From a bacterium (GTDB lineage: Bacteria; Cyanobacteriota; Vampirovibrionia; Obscuribacterales; Obscuribacteraceae): a stretch of DNA of 64,000 bases. Of the stretch, positions 63,776 through 64,000 are shown piece after piece. The position numbers and the translations under genes were made by a program. Position 1 is the first letter of the stretch. Every line of letters starts with the position of its first letter. The DNA is taken from NCBI GenBank assembly GCA_018062085.1, contig JAGOSY010000008.1, positions 124,001 through 188,000 on the forward strand. The letters run 5' to 3'. Under the pieces are notes generated by a model that was not told the DNA's origin, searched no databases, and worked only from the letters and a program-made list of their open reading frames with translations.

Positions 63776-64000
63776 CTATTTCTGTCTGTGGATAGCATAC
63801 TTTAATAGAGCTTTCAGCACCGGGGCATCAGTGATGTCAAGCGCGCTTTTCTCAATTAAAGTGACGCCTTCGCTCTCCATTTCTATCAGTTTTTGGCGCG
63901 CACCATCAGCACCTATAGCTCGCACCCATGTGGCTTTCTTGCTGGCTTCGTCTTTTCCTGGGGTCTTACCTAGAGTCTGAGCATCGCCTGTTACATCTAA
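63776..64000 (-). CDS. C-terminal fragment of an unidentified protein
   Basis: 75 codons (74 residues) entering from the window edge and ending at TAG 63776-63778. The sequence (TGDAQTLGKTPGKDEASKKA, ARQKLIEMESEGVTLIEKSA, LKALLKYAIHRQK) is soluble and basic. No family recognised from the visible part. Upstream of the DUF212 gene by 11 bp. Confidence 0.5.
   Translation of the reverse strand, partial: LDVTGDAQTLGKTPGKDEASKKATWVRAIGADGARQKLIEMESEGVTLIEKSALDITDAPVLKALLKYAIHRQK

Overview
The window reads as the chromosome of a Gram-negative-type bacterium. It encodes lipoproteins with a lipobox, signal peptides, a Tat signal, Tad-type pseudopilins, an RlpA-like wall protein and a secreted catalase-peroxidase. 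The DUF4330 protein, the HAS-barrel-like protein and the many large secreted proteins of unknown function suggest a non-photosynthetic cyanobacterial relative (Vampirovibrionia/Melainabacteria, possibly Obscuribacterales). That placement is inference; no rRNA gene is present to confirm it. TTG and GTG starts are frequent. No insertion sequence, prophage or CRISPR array was seen.

Layout. 0-10.5 kb: end of a cyclase-family gene, a very large pseudopilin-like protein, an O-antigen ligase-like membrane protein with a DUF4330 partner, a tandem pair of RlaP-type nucleotidyltransferases, and a TadE-TadE-TadG mini-cluster. 10.5-20.4 kb: a PfkB/HldE-like kinase with a long N-terminal extension, a TauE/SafE permease, a slipin, a subtilase-like protein split by a frame change, a VOC protein and a large TPR protein. 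20.4-33.4 kb is the most unusual part. It holds a histone-deacetylase-like amidohydrolase, two paralogous membrane histidine kinases with complementary defects (one has a degenerate G2 box, the other lacks the phospho-accepting His), and an OmpR-family response regulator. It also holds a DUF692 (MNIO) plus DUF2063-type pair of the kind that modifies cysteine-rich peptides, two Cys-containing paralogues convergent with that pair, and a small protein followed by a trypsin-like protease. The same 17 bases occur upstream of the response regulator and of the small protein/protease unit. They form two 7-bp repeats 11 bp apart, as in a Pho box, and each site is followed by a -10-like hexamer, so these units probably share a regulator. 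A 35-bp relic of the deacetylase gene's 3' end lies just after the response regulator, which points to past local rearrangement.

33.4-47.2 kb: secreted KatG with a Fur/PerR-like regulator, an AbiE-like toxin-antitoxin pair, fmt-rsmB, an orphan PotB-like permease, and DppB/DppC-like permeases followed by a lipoprotein. 47.2-52.5 kb: tRNA-Cys(GCA), tRNA-Val(GAC), a HigBA module and a DUF1800-DUF1501 secreted pair. 52.5-58 kb: rpsL-rpsG-fusA without tuf and with a terminator before fusA, then a double-GNAT protein and smpB. 58-64 kb: a two-domain glycoside hydrolase, a lethal-factor-like zincin candidate, a protein with a duplicated ribbon-helix-helix-like unit, and a DUF212/divergent PAP2 protein.
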